DNA of 64,000 nt from Wurfbainia villosa (lineage: Eukaryota > Streptophyta > Magnoliopsida > Zingiberales > Zingiberaceae): the NCBI GenBank assembly GCA_025175895.1, contig CM045998.1:18895153-18959152 (forward strand), written 5' to 3'. Position 1 is the stretch's first letter. Each line of letters opens with the position of its first letter. The notes under the pieces are model-generated. The model made no database searches. It was not told the origin of the DNA and was given only the letters and a program-made list of their open reading frames with translations. Shown in pieces: positions 46,481 to 58,900 of the stretch. The translations under genes were made by a program, and so were the position numbers.

Positions 46481-46539
46481 ATTTATCATGTAGGCTTTAG
46501 GCCGTCATTTGCTCCAGCGATGGCACCGGAAGGGAGAGT

Positions 46540-46585
46540 CAGTAGGGAGGAAGGGAGGAAGGGAGGAAGGGAGGGAGAGAAGGGA
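46540..46585. repeat. GGGA/GGAA purine repeat
   Basis: Short tandem GGGAGGAA units at the edge of the CpG-rich block. Confidence 0.8.
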
Positions 46586-46666
46586 GACTTACGGACGGGG
46601 CGGCGGCAGGAGGAAGACGAGTGCGATCGAGTGGAAGAAATGGAGAGATTTGGTGTGGCGGGATAA

Positions 46667-47196
46667 TTAGGGAAAACTTAGCAACAAATATTTTTTCGTC
46701 GCTAATATCGTCGCCAATTTGGCGACGAATCCTATATTCGTCGCCAATTTGGCAACGAATTTTATATTCGTTGCAGAATCTGCAACGAATTTATTTTTTC
46801 GTTGCAGAATCTGCAACGAATTTTTATTCGTTGCAGAATCTGTAACCAATTTTGAATTCGTTGCAGATTCTGCAACGAAAAAAAATTCGTTGCAGACATC
46901 TGCAACAGAAAAAAAATTCATTATAGATTCTGCAACGAATTCAAAATTCGTTGTAGATTCTGTAACGAAAAAAAATCGTTGTAGATATTTGCAACGAAAA
47001 TATTTTTTTATCGCAAATTGGCAACGAAAAATAATTTTCATCGTCAATTTGCAACTAATTTTGCAACGAAAATTAAATGTTGGAAATTTTAAAATTTTTG
47101 TAACAAATTTTTTTTTGTCGGAAATTTCGTTACAAATTTGCGACGAATTATTTTCGTTGCCAAAGTTCATCGCCAATTTCATGTTTTTTTGTAGTG
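46667..47196. repeat. CACTA 5' subterminal repeat region and right TIR
   Basis: Dense array of TTCGTTGCAGAATCTGCAACGAA-like facing pairs, about 15-20 motifs, ending in TTTTTTTGTAGTG at 47196. The motif is mostly GCAACGAA here and GCGACGAA plus GCAACGAA on the left side. Confidence 0.9.
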
Positions 47197-47199
47197 TAA

Positions 47200-47708
47200 A
47201 TTAAACTTTAATCATCTAATCGATTCAATCCAACTAACTTAATCAAATCAAAACAATTAAGTAAATAAATGAAATTAACCTAATAAAATCAATTAAATCA
47301 AATTAAACGTAAAAAACAACCAAAATTGAAAATACTCGAATTCAATCGACTGAATTAATTTCAGTCGACTCAAAAAGAGTTGACTGAATCAACTTCAGTT
47401 GCTTTCGAGTATCGGGAAGGTAAAACGCAAATTCAGTCGACTGAAATCGATTTAGTCGACTAAAATAAAATGGTAGATAAAGTTTGGGCGGTGAAGTAAA
47501 TGGTAAAATTAATTACAGTCGACTAAAATAAGTTCAGTCGACTCTAATTCAATCGACTGGACTATTTCCAGTCGACTGGATTCTGTCTATAAGAACAACG
47601 CCAAGCCACGCCAATAAGAACCACAACCACCACAAAACCACCGTGAAAACCCTATTTCAAGACTTCCAAAGCATTTAGGTCGTCATATTTCTTTAATATC
47701 ATCCAAAA
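47200..47708 (+). promoter_or_regulatory. Upstream region of split gene, rich in CAGTCGACT motifs
   Basis: AT-rich up to 47340, then at least eight copies of CAGTCGACT or one-base variants in 47350-47585, then TCTATAAGAAC (47586-47596), a TATA-like site about 115 bases before the ATG at 47709, and a CA-rich leader (ACCACAACCACCAC). Promoter status is inferred. Confidence 0.45.
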
Positions 47709-47849
47709 ATGTCGAGGTAATAACTCTAAAACTTTAGTTTCAATTATTTTCAATAAATATTGAATATTTGTAATTCAATTAGAGGTAAAAGAAGAGCTGT
47801 TGAGATTGAATCATCGACTCCATGCTTGGATATTAGGTTCCCCACTGAG
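47709..47849 (+). pseudogene. Split gene with Transposase_32-like domain, 5' piece (exon 1, intron, exon 2 start)
   Basis: ATGTCGAG at 47709-47716 is followed by a GTAATAAC donor. An AG acceptor at 47781-47782 opens exon 2 (47783-47849), which reads RRAVEIESSTPCLDIRFPTE in phase with exon 1, 25 codons in total. At 47849 the coding is cut by the 11.9-kb LTR element. The duplicated CTGAG is the end of this exon piece, and coding resumes in phase at 59793. The tiny first exon and the RFPTEGHRIRF-type motif fit plant genes with the putative plant transposon protein domain. Intron size is only 66 bases, short but workable in plants. Confidence 0.65.
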
Positions 47850-50800
47850 TGTCACGCCCCGAGAGTATGCCGTACCGAAAAGTAAACGGACGGCATCTCC
47901 CCCGTACGTGGCAATATATCGGGTTAATACAAGGCCCGTAGGCCCAACAACAACACAATATATAAAGATATCAACATACCAATTATACAAAATACAGCGG
48001 AAACAATACAAACAGATAACCAAGATACAAAGACTAACTGTGCACTCCGGAGTGACTTGACACGACAAGAATCATAACATAAATCGAATCAAAAACCAAA
48101 TACGTACATCACATCCGTATATCACAAATACGGAAACAATACAAGGTAAAAACCCAAACTAACAATCTATAGTAATACAACAATACGGAAAAACATATCC
48201 ATTCGTCCGGTGTGAGATGGGATCAGCTGGCGGAGCTCCGAACATCCAAGGAATCTTCTACCTGTTACCTGGGCGACAGGAAGCCCAGGGTCCCGGGGTG
48301 GTGAGTATAAACTCAGGGGTAATATGTAGAAAGTGCATGAACAACATATAAGGATAGATCTACAAGTATACATGTGAAGATCTACAGGTATACAGCATGA
48401 GTCCAATAGACATACAGTCCTATCCAACTCTAATAACAAGTAACTACAGTAAAGTCATACTCAATGTATATACTAAACTGATCAACTGAATATGAAGTAA
48501 TGTACCAGCGTGACGGATGCAGTAACACGGATGCTAGATCATCACGAGCAGTTTACAATAACATAACTCATATAGCGTGCAAGTCAATCTCATACACGAC
48601 CAATACTCCAACATATGAGCGGTATATGATCACTGTAATAACAACACAGTCGTCGTACCACACAATGACATGATACTAATCAAATGCATACAGCGATCGA
48701 ATCAACACATGTATCATGCTCAACGGGATAGCGATATAAAATGCAGATGTCATGTATCATGATGAACAACCATATGCAGCAATCATAGCTCAATCAAATG
48801 CAGCATCTCACAGGCATATGTAAAACATATATCAAATACATGCATACATATATATCAGCAATGCATATGCATGGTCCTTTGTCTGGCCGTCAACCACGAC
48901 CCCAGTGGCGGTGGTGGCACGACAAATGATAACTAGCCCGACTCCAGCTGCCACCACTCTCGAGTGACCGAGTTGGGTAGTATGACTGAGTAGCGTATAA
49001 GCGTAAAAAGCTAACTACTCCTAGGGGCCCCTACTACAAGCCACGCTGTCCCTACCCATGAGTAGACAAACGCTGCACACAGGACAACTACACGTCACAC
49101 AACCACCGTCTATAGTGGGCGAGTGCTAACACCACTCTATACAGTGGCCAGGTGCACATCTCCAACTACCACCATCCATAGTGGCCGAGCGCGGTACATC
49201 CAATGCTCTGCCCTCAACCCTGCTACCACTACCCCGAGTGGCCGGGGAGGCAGGATGACTGACGACCCATCTCATCCATAAGGGAGACCCAGTCGTCAGC
49301 ATGCATGCAAATGTAATGATGCATAGATCCACACAAGTATCCTCGCAACACTCCCTATCTCACGGGGAGTCCTGGTCAACCAAAAGTCAAACTATGCAAG
49401 AACTACAATCCACAAGACTCTCTCTATCGTACAAAGAGTCATACTCATCTGACAGTCAACCACGCTAAGACCTCTAGTCAGTAGCGAGATACTATCGACC
49501 ATCCATATAATCATACCCAGATATACGATCCATAATGGATATACAATCATGCTAGGACCTCTAGTCCGTAACCACATACTGACAACCACACACATTTATC
49601 TATGCACAGACAACTAAATCCACCATAGATACACAACTAATATGTGTACGATACAACAATCCACTCCATAACCCAATTCATCACCTAACCCTAGTGATGT
49701 AACACAGTAACCCAATCTGAGGTCACAAAGATAACCCTAACCACCTGTACTTAATGAACATCCATCAGCTAATACATAATAGGGTTTATAGTTCCTATCC
49801 GAGCTAGATAATCAATGAAGTACCAGAGTATATATCTCAAAGGTCAAGGCAGTACAAACATATGATTAAATAAGAGTGGATTTAAGGTAAACAGGTATAA
49901 ACATATATCCAAATTCATGCACTAGAATTTGATCAAAACTACCAGACCAGGTAGATATTACCCACCTAATATACAGATTACATTATCCGTACTATTCATT
50001 TCCATGTCCATGTATCTATCACAATTCAAAGTCCTGTAACAATAGGATATAATTAAGTACCATCACATATCTAATGATCGAATCAAATCCTACATCATCC
50101 TTGTATCTCGATCAACTAATAATCCACTAGCAACTATAACATCAACTACATATATAGTAAGCATCCATATCACTTAGATCATACTTACCTCATGTTGCTT
50201 TAATCTCTCCCATGTAACGACCGGGCCTCTATTGGCGGAAATTCGGCGACCCCTATTGGTCGACGACCGTCGCCCCTGTTGGCCCGTCGTTACTCTATTG
50301 TAATGATCGTCGCCCCTGTTGGCCCGTCGTTACTCATTTGGACTTCCACCTGAGTGGGTTTTGCCTTCGAGTTGAACTCTAGACCTCGGGCTTAAGTGAT
50401 TCATAAACTTTAGTACTTAGCCTGGAGGTCTAGAGTTCGAATCCTGGGGAAGGCAAAAACCCACTTCCAGGGGTGGGAAGTCCAAATGAGTAACGACGGG
50501 CCAACAGGGGCGACGGTCATTACAATAGAGTAACGACGGGACAACAGGGGCGACGGTCGTCGACCAATAGGGGTCGCCAAATTTCCGCCAATAGGGGCCC
50601 GGTCGTTACATCCCATCTTGTTCACCCGAAGGAAACTGCGATTCAACCAATAACAACGCAACCAGGAGCTACATAAGACACAAATATCGCAACAATAATC
50701 ATACCACATACACTAGATCTAAATCAATGAACCACCTACTTCATTCCAATCAATTCACTTCAACGCACCAATTCACAATACCTTATTGTCAATACCTCCA

Positions 50801-52086
50801 ACCGTAGCTCAACTAGTGCAGCTTCAATCACAGCTGCCCAATTCCAAGTATAGGTATTAGATCTGTATCAACCAACCAAATCAAAAGCAAAACATAACTC
50901 AGATCATCCTCATTACCTACAATCAACTTTAATTATCACACAACAACTACAATTCAACCCAAATCTATGCTTACCTTGCTTACCCTCACCCATGAAGCTT
51001 CAAATCCATCAGCCTGCCATTGAGCTACAAGAGTAGCATTCATCCACCAAATCTCAGAATGGATTCGGGATTTCAAGAGCAGTCTCTGATCCACTGATCG
51101 AGCCACCAACGACCACCACCACCTTAGATCTCGACAGTAGTATCAAGCAGCTATGATGCACATGCAAGAACCCAGCAGCCAATGCGTTGATCGTAGCTGA
51201 GGCAAAGGCAGCTGATGGTGGAAATCAACCAGCGCTTCAAGTAGTGGCTAACTGCAAGGTCGATCAGCCAAGCGCAGGGGAAGAAAAACACCACGAATTC
51301 ACAAAAATCCTCATAACACACAGCAGGTAAGGGAGACAACATAGGTCGAAACTTACCAACACCTGGAATCCACCGACCTTGCTCCTTCCCCAATCCCCTG
51401 TTCGTCGGCGACCATCAAGCTCCACAAACTCTGCCCAAAACCACCGATTGAAGCTAAAACGAGGAAATCCATAGCTAGAACCTAGATCTCATCTCAAAGT
51501 AAGAAGGAGATCAGCTCTTACCTGGCTACGATGCCAATGGAGCCGATACGGCTTCCCTCATCGCCGACAGAGATCAACGGAAGCTCACTGTCAGCATAAT
51601 CGAAGCCGCCACCGATCCCTTGCTCCAACGAAAGTGCACCTAGCTCACGCTCAACAGAGCGGCAACCGGAGATCTTCCCTCGACCCGAACCTTCCACCGA
51701 GAGGGAGCGACCGTCGACAGCAGATGGCTCACGGAGGAAAAGGAACGGAGAAATCGCGAGGAAGAGATCGCGATGGAAATGTGATCGGGTTAATTCGGCG
51801 GCTTATAAGGGATGTTCCAATGTGGTTGGGCTAGCTCAAAGTGAACCCTAACTAACTCAATTCAATTTAGTTCAGCCCAACCAGTTCAGTCAATTTCAAG
51901 CCCAGTAATTTGGGCCCAATTGACTTAGTTCAACAGGTTTTAGCCCAAGCCCAATCCTTAATAAATCCCTTGATTAGGCTTAATTAGCTAATCAAACCTA
52001 ACCATTAATTAAACCCAATTAACCCACTAATTAAATCCAATTAATTAAAGGATTAATCCATATAAATTTTTTTTTCATATTTTACA
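47850..52086 (-). repeat. 3' LTR (minus strand), carries foldback insert
   Basis: Outer edge TGTCACGCCCC at 47850, inner edge TTTTACA at 52086. Blocks: LTR-end block, ACTCGG/GTGGCCGAG motif block (48890-49290), hairpins near 49350 and 49420, CCCACCTAATA block, U3 side with TTATAAGG near 51805 (minus-strand TATA candidate). The stretch 48500-48900 differs from its partner at 56600-57010 mainly at CAG/CTG triplets. Confidence 0.92.
50213..50610. mobile_element. 398-bp foldback element (MITE-like)
   Basis: Absent from the partner LTR (empty site at about 58311-58316, CTCTCCCATCTTG). Duplication TCCCA at 50208-50212 and 50611-50615. Ends TGTAACGACCGGGCC and GGCCCGGTCGTTACA. The left arm 50213-50392 pairs with the right arm 50419-50610 almost throughout; the loop is about 26 bases. 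Arms contain a duplicated unit with GTCGCCCCTGTTGGCCCGTC. No coding. The superfamily is not clear: TG...CA ends with 5-bp duplication are LTR-like, but the structure is a hairpin. Confidence 0.88.
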
Positions 52087-52098
52087 TTCTCCCCCACT
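52087..52098 (-). other. Polypurine tract of minus-strand gypsy-like element
   Basis: On the minus strand AAGTGGGGGAGAA, next to the 3' LTR inner edge at 52086. Same as at 34932. Confidence 0.85.
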
Positions 52099-55000
52099 TA
52101 TAAAAATTTGGTCCCCAAATTTCTGACTCATGTACGAGTACAAGATGTCACAATAATCATCTCAAATATCCAGAGAACAGTCACACACCTCCAATGACTA
52201 AGTGGGGTACTGAGCTCGAATATTATTTTCTAGCTCATATATACACTCTCAACCGACCTATTAAAAGGTAAATAACTGTACCATAATGGAGCTCTATACT
52301 CGTAACCGATGGGAAACTTTGCCAGAATCGTAAGGTGAATCATGAATCACTATCAGAAATGATACTCAAGAATACCCCATGAATATAATTCTGTCAAGCG
52401 ATCCAACGAAATCCATCTTACGGCTCGGAAGGAAATGAGCGGACATAGCTAATCGATTATCGCTTACCCAAATCCTATCAAGTCCTTTCCGAATTCTAGA
52501 TAATCTCCCAACGTTGACCATCGTACTAGGCTCCCACTTCATCACGGTACGTAACCCTACCGATCACAATATTCCACCTTTGCTTGTTGGCATACCCAAC
52601 ATCAAACTACGAAATCAACCGTGTCCCATATATCGTTCCACCAACATGAACATCTCATTACTCACTATTTTCGGATACACTCCGAATAAATCATCACTCT
52701 CGAATGAAGAGTCTCCTATAACAACTCTTCCTAAATCGAATGCAACTCTAGGAACCACTATCCTTCCCAGAGACGGAGATTTATTCTCACAAGAGAAATT
52801 AATCTAATATCCAACATTCACTCTATCCCTCAGAACTGAAAGTAACTGGAAGACTATAATGACTAATCTCGCTAGTTTCTCAACTAGCATACACATAATA
52901 TACGTCCCATTCAACTACATCGAGATCACTCCTAATCCCTGAAATATTGCATCTATGTGCAGTACCCTTACATCCCCAACGGAAGGACTAACTAACACTA
53001 ATACAAAAGTCAGTCATCGTCTAGGCCCTGAAACCTAGCTTCACAACTTCCGACCAGGTGATTTCCATCACCTTCTTGGTCCAACAAGTCGGCGATATAG
53101 TATCGCTAGAACATCATATTCTTATCTCTAGTAAACACCAAATCAATCTAGGGAAACATAACTTCCCTTAAGATCATGAATATATCTCAAAAATATATCC
53201 TCCACATATATGATGACAATCGATCTCAAATACTCCAAGAGTACTTGATTTCTCAAGTCCATGAATGACTAAATCGTCGATAGGTCTAACGACATTATCA
53301 ATCATCTCCTAAAATTCATACCAAGTATGAAATGTCGTCTTCTACACACTTGCATCCTTTTACTCTAAGCTACAGATAGCTCAATCATCACACCGACAAT
53401 GATAATTGTATGACACTAAGTCACTACAATATCAACCCTCCAGTCGTAGATCAACCCTAGGGTATACACAGGTGTCATTTAGCTGATCTAAACAGATCCT
53501 CTATCCACCACGAAGGATACTCATTCCCAATTACTGCATTCCAATCATCGATAATCGATGCAAAACCTCAAAGTTTGACTCTCTTCTAACAAAGAGTTAC
53601 AAGTCTTCTCAAGAAGAAACACTGAGGCAGATAAATCTCCCATAGTGTTTAGCAACACTGATACTCATAAAATCATCTCCCGGTATGAGGTCTCAATATC
53701 GGAACTATTCCCGAAATCACCTCAATCGCATATTCCACTTGCCCATGCAGTGACCAGCCCGAGAGTTCATCCGTAACTACATTCGAATACTCTCGGATTA
53801 TACGTACATCCGAGAGTCCTAGTATACCAACGCTCCAACAATCCAACTATCCGTAAGGATATGTCTATAGTAGAGGTATGTCTAGCAAAGGCTAAGGGTA
53901 TCCCTTGACTTCGTGATCGTTAGTCAACATCTCACCTAACGGTAGAGAACAATCACCAACCCACAAGTCGATAGGAACCCTTCGAACCCTATCCAAGAAT
54001 GTTCTAGACAAAGATACCTGTAAACTACCAGTATCTCTCGATATATCCGCAAATAGGATAACCTAAAGTAATACCCCGAAGGACCGATCCTTCGGTCTTC
54101 TATACTTCTTCTCGAGTAATCATGTAAATTTGTCCAACATACATTGCGGGTGAGCTCATGTAGATGCAAAGACTATCATGGAGGAACTGAAATCAAGTGC
54201 TGGAACTGAGGTACAACTGAAACAACTGCAATGGAGATGGTAAACACTGTTGTACTGGCAAAAGGGTACACATCCGGCTGATAAATACTGAATCGTAGCA
54301 TGCTCTAATTCTGTGAAAGGTATAGCTGCAACTGAAGAATGCAGAATAGATACGACCATCGTCGTATAAGCTCTCCTCTGAACAAATCATAACCACGTCT
54401 GGGAAGGTAACAATTGTTGTCGTCTGGGAAGGTAACAATTGTTGTCTGAATGTCTGAGTCTTCTGAGATGTCTTCGGCTGATACTGCTGAGTAACTTACT
54501 TCTTCCGGATGAAAGTATCAAAAAGCTCCAACTATATCTGAGGTAGTAGATCGTTGCTGATGTGATATTTCATTCTTCTGTCATAATCTCGACTTTCGAG
54601 GTTGTGGATCGTCTGCTCGAAAGCATCATCCATAGTCTTCCACTGAGTCTTCAAAGTACATACTCTCCTCGTAGATACCGGCTGCTTATAGTAGAAACAG
54701 ATACAATGGTCCATCGGATAATCTGGCTCTGTGTCTCATCGTAACCCACACTGCACACACATAATCTCCTTTCGGAGTCTTTCCTCTGAGTTCACTGATA
54801 AACATGAGAAGCTACTGACAATCTGCAATTGGTCTTCTATGATCGGAAAACTCTCTAATAGTCGCTCGTGACTCATGACTTTAATCTTGCTCCTTTTTAT
54901 CAAACATTTGGAGACTTCTAATTCCAATAATTTGACTTGCAATATCTGCTTATCAAATCTCCAACTCTTAAAACACTTGCTACGGAGTCATTTCTATACA

Positions 55001-55921
55001 CATGACTCGGTCTATGCACTTCCGGTAGGATCTGGTAGGAGATCCAAACATCCTAATCAAGATGTCAACCGATAACCCATGGGTGGTCAAAACCAACCCA
55101 ATCACATTCTTGGGCTATTAAATAGTCGTAACCTTCGCAAGTCTAACAACTCTGCATGGTACCTTCGTAACCAAACGATCACCCTACTCGATGCCCAAGA
55201 ATTTCCCTGACAATGAGTCAAAGAAGATGACGTGAGAAAATACTATCTCACAACATCACTGAACTGTGACTAAGTGATACGTTATTTCCCGTAGGTTATT
55301 TCCTATATCTTACACCAAGTACCGGCTAAATCCGGATAATGGTATGCAGCTAACTTAGCTTCCTCTGTATAACACGAGTTAAGTACTCAAAAGTACCCTC
55401 AACGTTATACAACCTAGAACAACCAACCCAGGGATCAAAATCCCTATGAATATCTTCCACTAATTTCTACTATCATCAGCAATAGTATACTCGCTTAGTC
55501 CATTACCCCACAGGTAATGATCTGACAAGTATAATTAGTGAAAATCTTAGGACCGTAATCCTTGATCTCCACAAGAGATGTGACTACTAAGCCCTGCTAT
55601 CCGACTCGGTATCAGTCGGCTCTCAAAGGTAATTACCTTTTCGATAGCAAGTACATGTCTAATAACCTCAACATATCGTTCCCGTGGTCAACTCAAACCA
55701 CGGTTATGAATACTAACCAACACCCTACAAGTTATCCATGTTATAAGCAACTAAATGCATAGCCAACAGAAAGATATGTAATAACAATTAACATACCTTA
55801 AACCTTGTAGCTCGAAGATGTCCGCAATAGCCAGATCCCAGAACTCATAAACCAAAACCGAGTAAAGCAAAACTCGATGTTCGAACGAAATAAAATCCGA
55901 AAATGGACTTCGCAACCTAGG
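52099..55921 (-). other. Non-coding interior of minus-strand gypsy-like element
   Basis: 3.8 kb, stops in all frames despite nearly identical LTRs. Collinear with the interior at 30549-34943 (reversed) and with 1-2047. A short duplicated phrase GTCTGGGAAGGTAACAATTG occurs twice at 54398-54444. No protease, RT, RNase H or integrase motif seen. Confidence 0.75.
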
Positions 55922-55933
55922 GCTCTGATACCA
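55922..55933 (-). other. Primer binding site, minus-strand gypsy-like element
   Basis: GCTCTGATACCA on the plus strand, i.e. TGGTATCAGAGC on the minus strand, full match, seven bases from the LTR edge at 55941. Confidence 0.92.
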
Positions 55934-55940
55934 ATAAAAT

Positions 55941-58900
55941 TGTCACGCCCCGAGAGTATGCCGTATCGAAAAGTAAATGGACGGCATCTCCCCTGTACGT
56001 GGCAATATATCGGGTTAATACAAGGCCCGTAGGCCCAACAACAACACAATATATAAAGATATCAACATACCAATTATACAAAATACAGCGGAAACAATAC
56101 AAACAGATAACCAAGATACAAAGACTAATTGTGCACTCCGGAGTGACTTGACACGACAAGAATCATAACAGAAATCGAATCAAAGACCAAATACGTACAT
56201 CACATCTATATATCACAAATACGGAAACAATACAAGGTAAAAACCCAAACTAACAATCCATAGTAATACAATAATACGGAAAAACATATCCATTCATCCG
56301 GTGTGAGATGGGATCAGCTGGCGGAGCTCCGAACGTCCAAGGAATCTTCTACCTGTTACCTGGGCGACAGGAAGCCCAGGGTCCCGAGGTGGTGAGTATA
56401 AACTCAGGGGTAATATGTAGAAAGTGCATGAACAACATATAAGGATAGATCTACAAGTATACATGTGAAGATCTACAGGTATACAGCATGAGTCCAATAG
56501 ACATACAGTCCTATCCAACTCTAATAACAAGTAACTACAGTAAAGTCATACTCAATGTATATACTAAACTGATCAACTGAATATGAAGTAATGTACCAAC
56601 GTACCTGACGGTCTGTAACACCAGATGCTAGATCATCCTGAACAGATTTACAATAACATAACTCATATAACGTACCAAGTCAATCCCATACCTGACCAAT
56701 ACTCCAACATATGAACAGTATATGATCACCTGTAATAACAACCCGGTCCGTACCACACAATGACATGATACTAATCAAATGCATACAACAGTCTGAATCA
56801 ACGCATGTATCATGCTCAACACATAGCAATATATAAAATGCAGATGGCATGTATCATGATGAACAACCATATGCAGCAATCATAGCTCAATCAAATGCAG
56901 TATCTCACAGGCATATGTAAAACATATATCAAATACATGCATACATATATATCAGCAATGCATATGCATGGTCACTGTCTGCAGACCTATCCAACCACGA
57001 CCCCAGAGTGGCCAGGGTGGCATGACAAATGACAACTAGCCCGACTCCAGCTGCCACCACTCTCGAGTGACCGAGTTGGGTAGTATGACTGAGTAGCATA
57101 TAAGCGTAAAAAGCTAACTACTCTTAGGGGCCCCTGCTGCAAGCCACGCTGTCCCTACCCATGAGTAGGCAAACTCCGCACACAGGACAACTGCACGTCA
57201 CACAACCACCGTCTATAGTGGGCGAGTGCTAACACCACTCTGCACAATGGTCAGGTGCGCATCTCCAGCTACCACCATCCATAGTGGCCGAGCGCGGCAC
57301 ATCCAATGCTCTGCCCTCAACCCTGCTACCACTACCCCGAGTGGCCGGGGAGGCAGGATGACTGACGACCCGTCTCATCCATAAGGGAGACCCAGTCGTC
57401 AACATGCATGCAAATGTAATGATGCATAGATCCACACAAGTATCCTCGCAACACTCCCTATCTCACGGGGAGTCCTGGTCAACCAAGAGTCAAACTATGC
57501 AAGGACTACAATCCACAAGACTCTCTCTATCGTACAAAGAGTCATACTCATCTGACAGTCAACCACGCTAAGACCTCTAGTCAGTAGCGAGATACTATCG
57601 ACCATCCATATCATCATACCCAGATATACGGTCCATAATGGATATACAATCATGCTAGGACCTCTAGTCCGTAACCACATACTGACAACCACACACATTT
57701 ATCTATGCACAGACAACTAAATCCACCATAGATGCACAACTAATATGTGTACGATACAACAATCGACTCCATAACCCAATTCATCACCTAACCCTAGTGA
57801 TGTAACACAGTAACCCAATTTGAGGTCACAAAGATAGCCCTAACCACCTGTACTTACTGAACATCCATCAGCTAATACATAATAGGATTTATAGTTCCTA
57901 TCCGAGCTAGATAATCAATGAAGTACCAGAGTATATATCTCAAAGGTCAAGGCAGTACAAGCATATGATTAAATAAGAGTGGATTTAAGGTAAACAGGTA
58001 TAAACATATATCCAAATTCATGCACTAGAATTTGATCAAAACTATCGAACCAGGTAGATATTACCCACCTGATATGCAGATTACATTATCCGTGCTATTC
58101 ATTTCCACGTCCATGTATCTATCACAATTCAAAGTCCTATAACAATAGGATACAATTAAGTACCATCACATATCTAATGATCGAATCAAATCCTACATCA
58201 TCCTTGTATCTCGATCAACTAATAATCCACTATCAACTATAACATCAACTACAGATATAGTAAGCATCCATATCACTTAGATCATACTTACCTCATGTTG
58301 CTTTAATCTCTCCCATCTTGTTCACCCGAAGGAAACTGCGATTCAACCAATAACAACGCAACCAGGAGCTACATAAGACACAAATATCGCAACAACAATC
58401 ATACCACATACACTAGATCTAAATCAATGAACCACCTACTTCATTCCAATCAATTCACTTCAACGCACCAATTCACAATACCTTATTGTCAATACCTCCA
58501 ACCGTAGCTCAACTAGTGCAGCTTCAATCACAGCTGCCCAATTCCAAGTATAGGTATTAGATCTGTATCAACCAACCAAATCAAAAGCAAAACATAACTC
58601 AGATCATCCTCATTACCTACAATCAACTTTAATTATCACACAACAACTACAATTCAACCCAAATCTATGCTTACCTTGCTTACCCTCACCCGTGAAGCTT
58701 CAAACCCATCAGCCTGCCATTGAGCTACAAGAGTAGCATTCATCCACCAAATCTCGGAATGGATTCGGGATTTCCAGAGCAGTCTCTGATCCACTGATCG
58801 AGCCACCAACGACCACCACCACCTTAGATCTCGACAGTAGTATCAAGAAGCTATGATGCACATGCAAAAACCCAGCAGCCAATGCGTTGATCGTAGCTGA

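Larger units (their letters stand above)
38653..47196 (-). mobile_element. CACTA (En/Spm-type) transposon, full length
   Basis: Target duplication TAA at 38650-38652 and 47197-47199. The right end, read inward, is CACTACAAAAAAAC. The left end is CAATACAAAAAAAAC, one base off in the diagnostic pentamer. Both ends carry subterminal arrays of GCGACGAA/TTCGTCGC and GCAACGAA/TTCGTTGC motifs. Two gene sets on the minus strand match TNP2-like transposase and TNPA-like protein. Length 8544 bp. Both genes carry stops, so it is probably immobile without help. Confidence 0.95.

Noticed and set aside
45895..46500. Arg/Ala-rich open frames up to 159 codons on both strands
   Set aside because: All lie in the CpG-rich block where stops are rare by composition; overlapping frames on both strands are equally open and show no domain.
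46719..47204. 161- and 171-codon frames over the CACTA right end
   Set aside because: Both strands open through the GCAACGAA/TTCGTTGC array; Ala-Thr-Asn/Phe-Val-Ala repeats are repeat translations.
50430..50450. Possible tRNA gene at the B-box-like GTTCGAATCC
   Set aside because: No cloverleaf can be built around it: no D arm, A box or acceptor stem at proper spacing. Kept only as a note on the foldback element.
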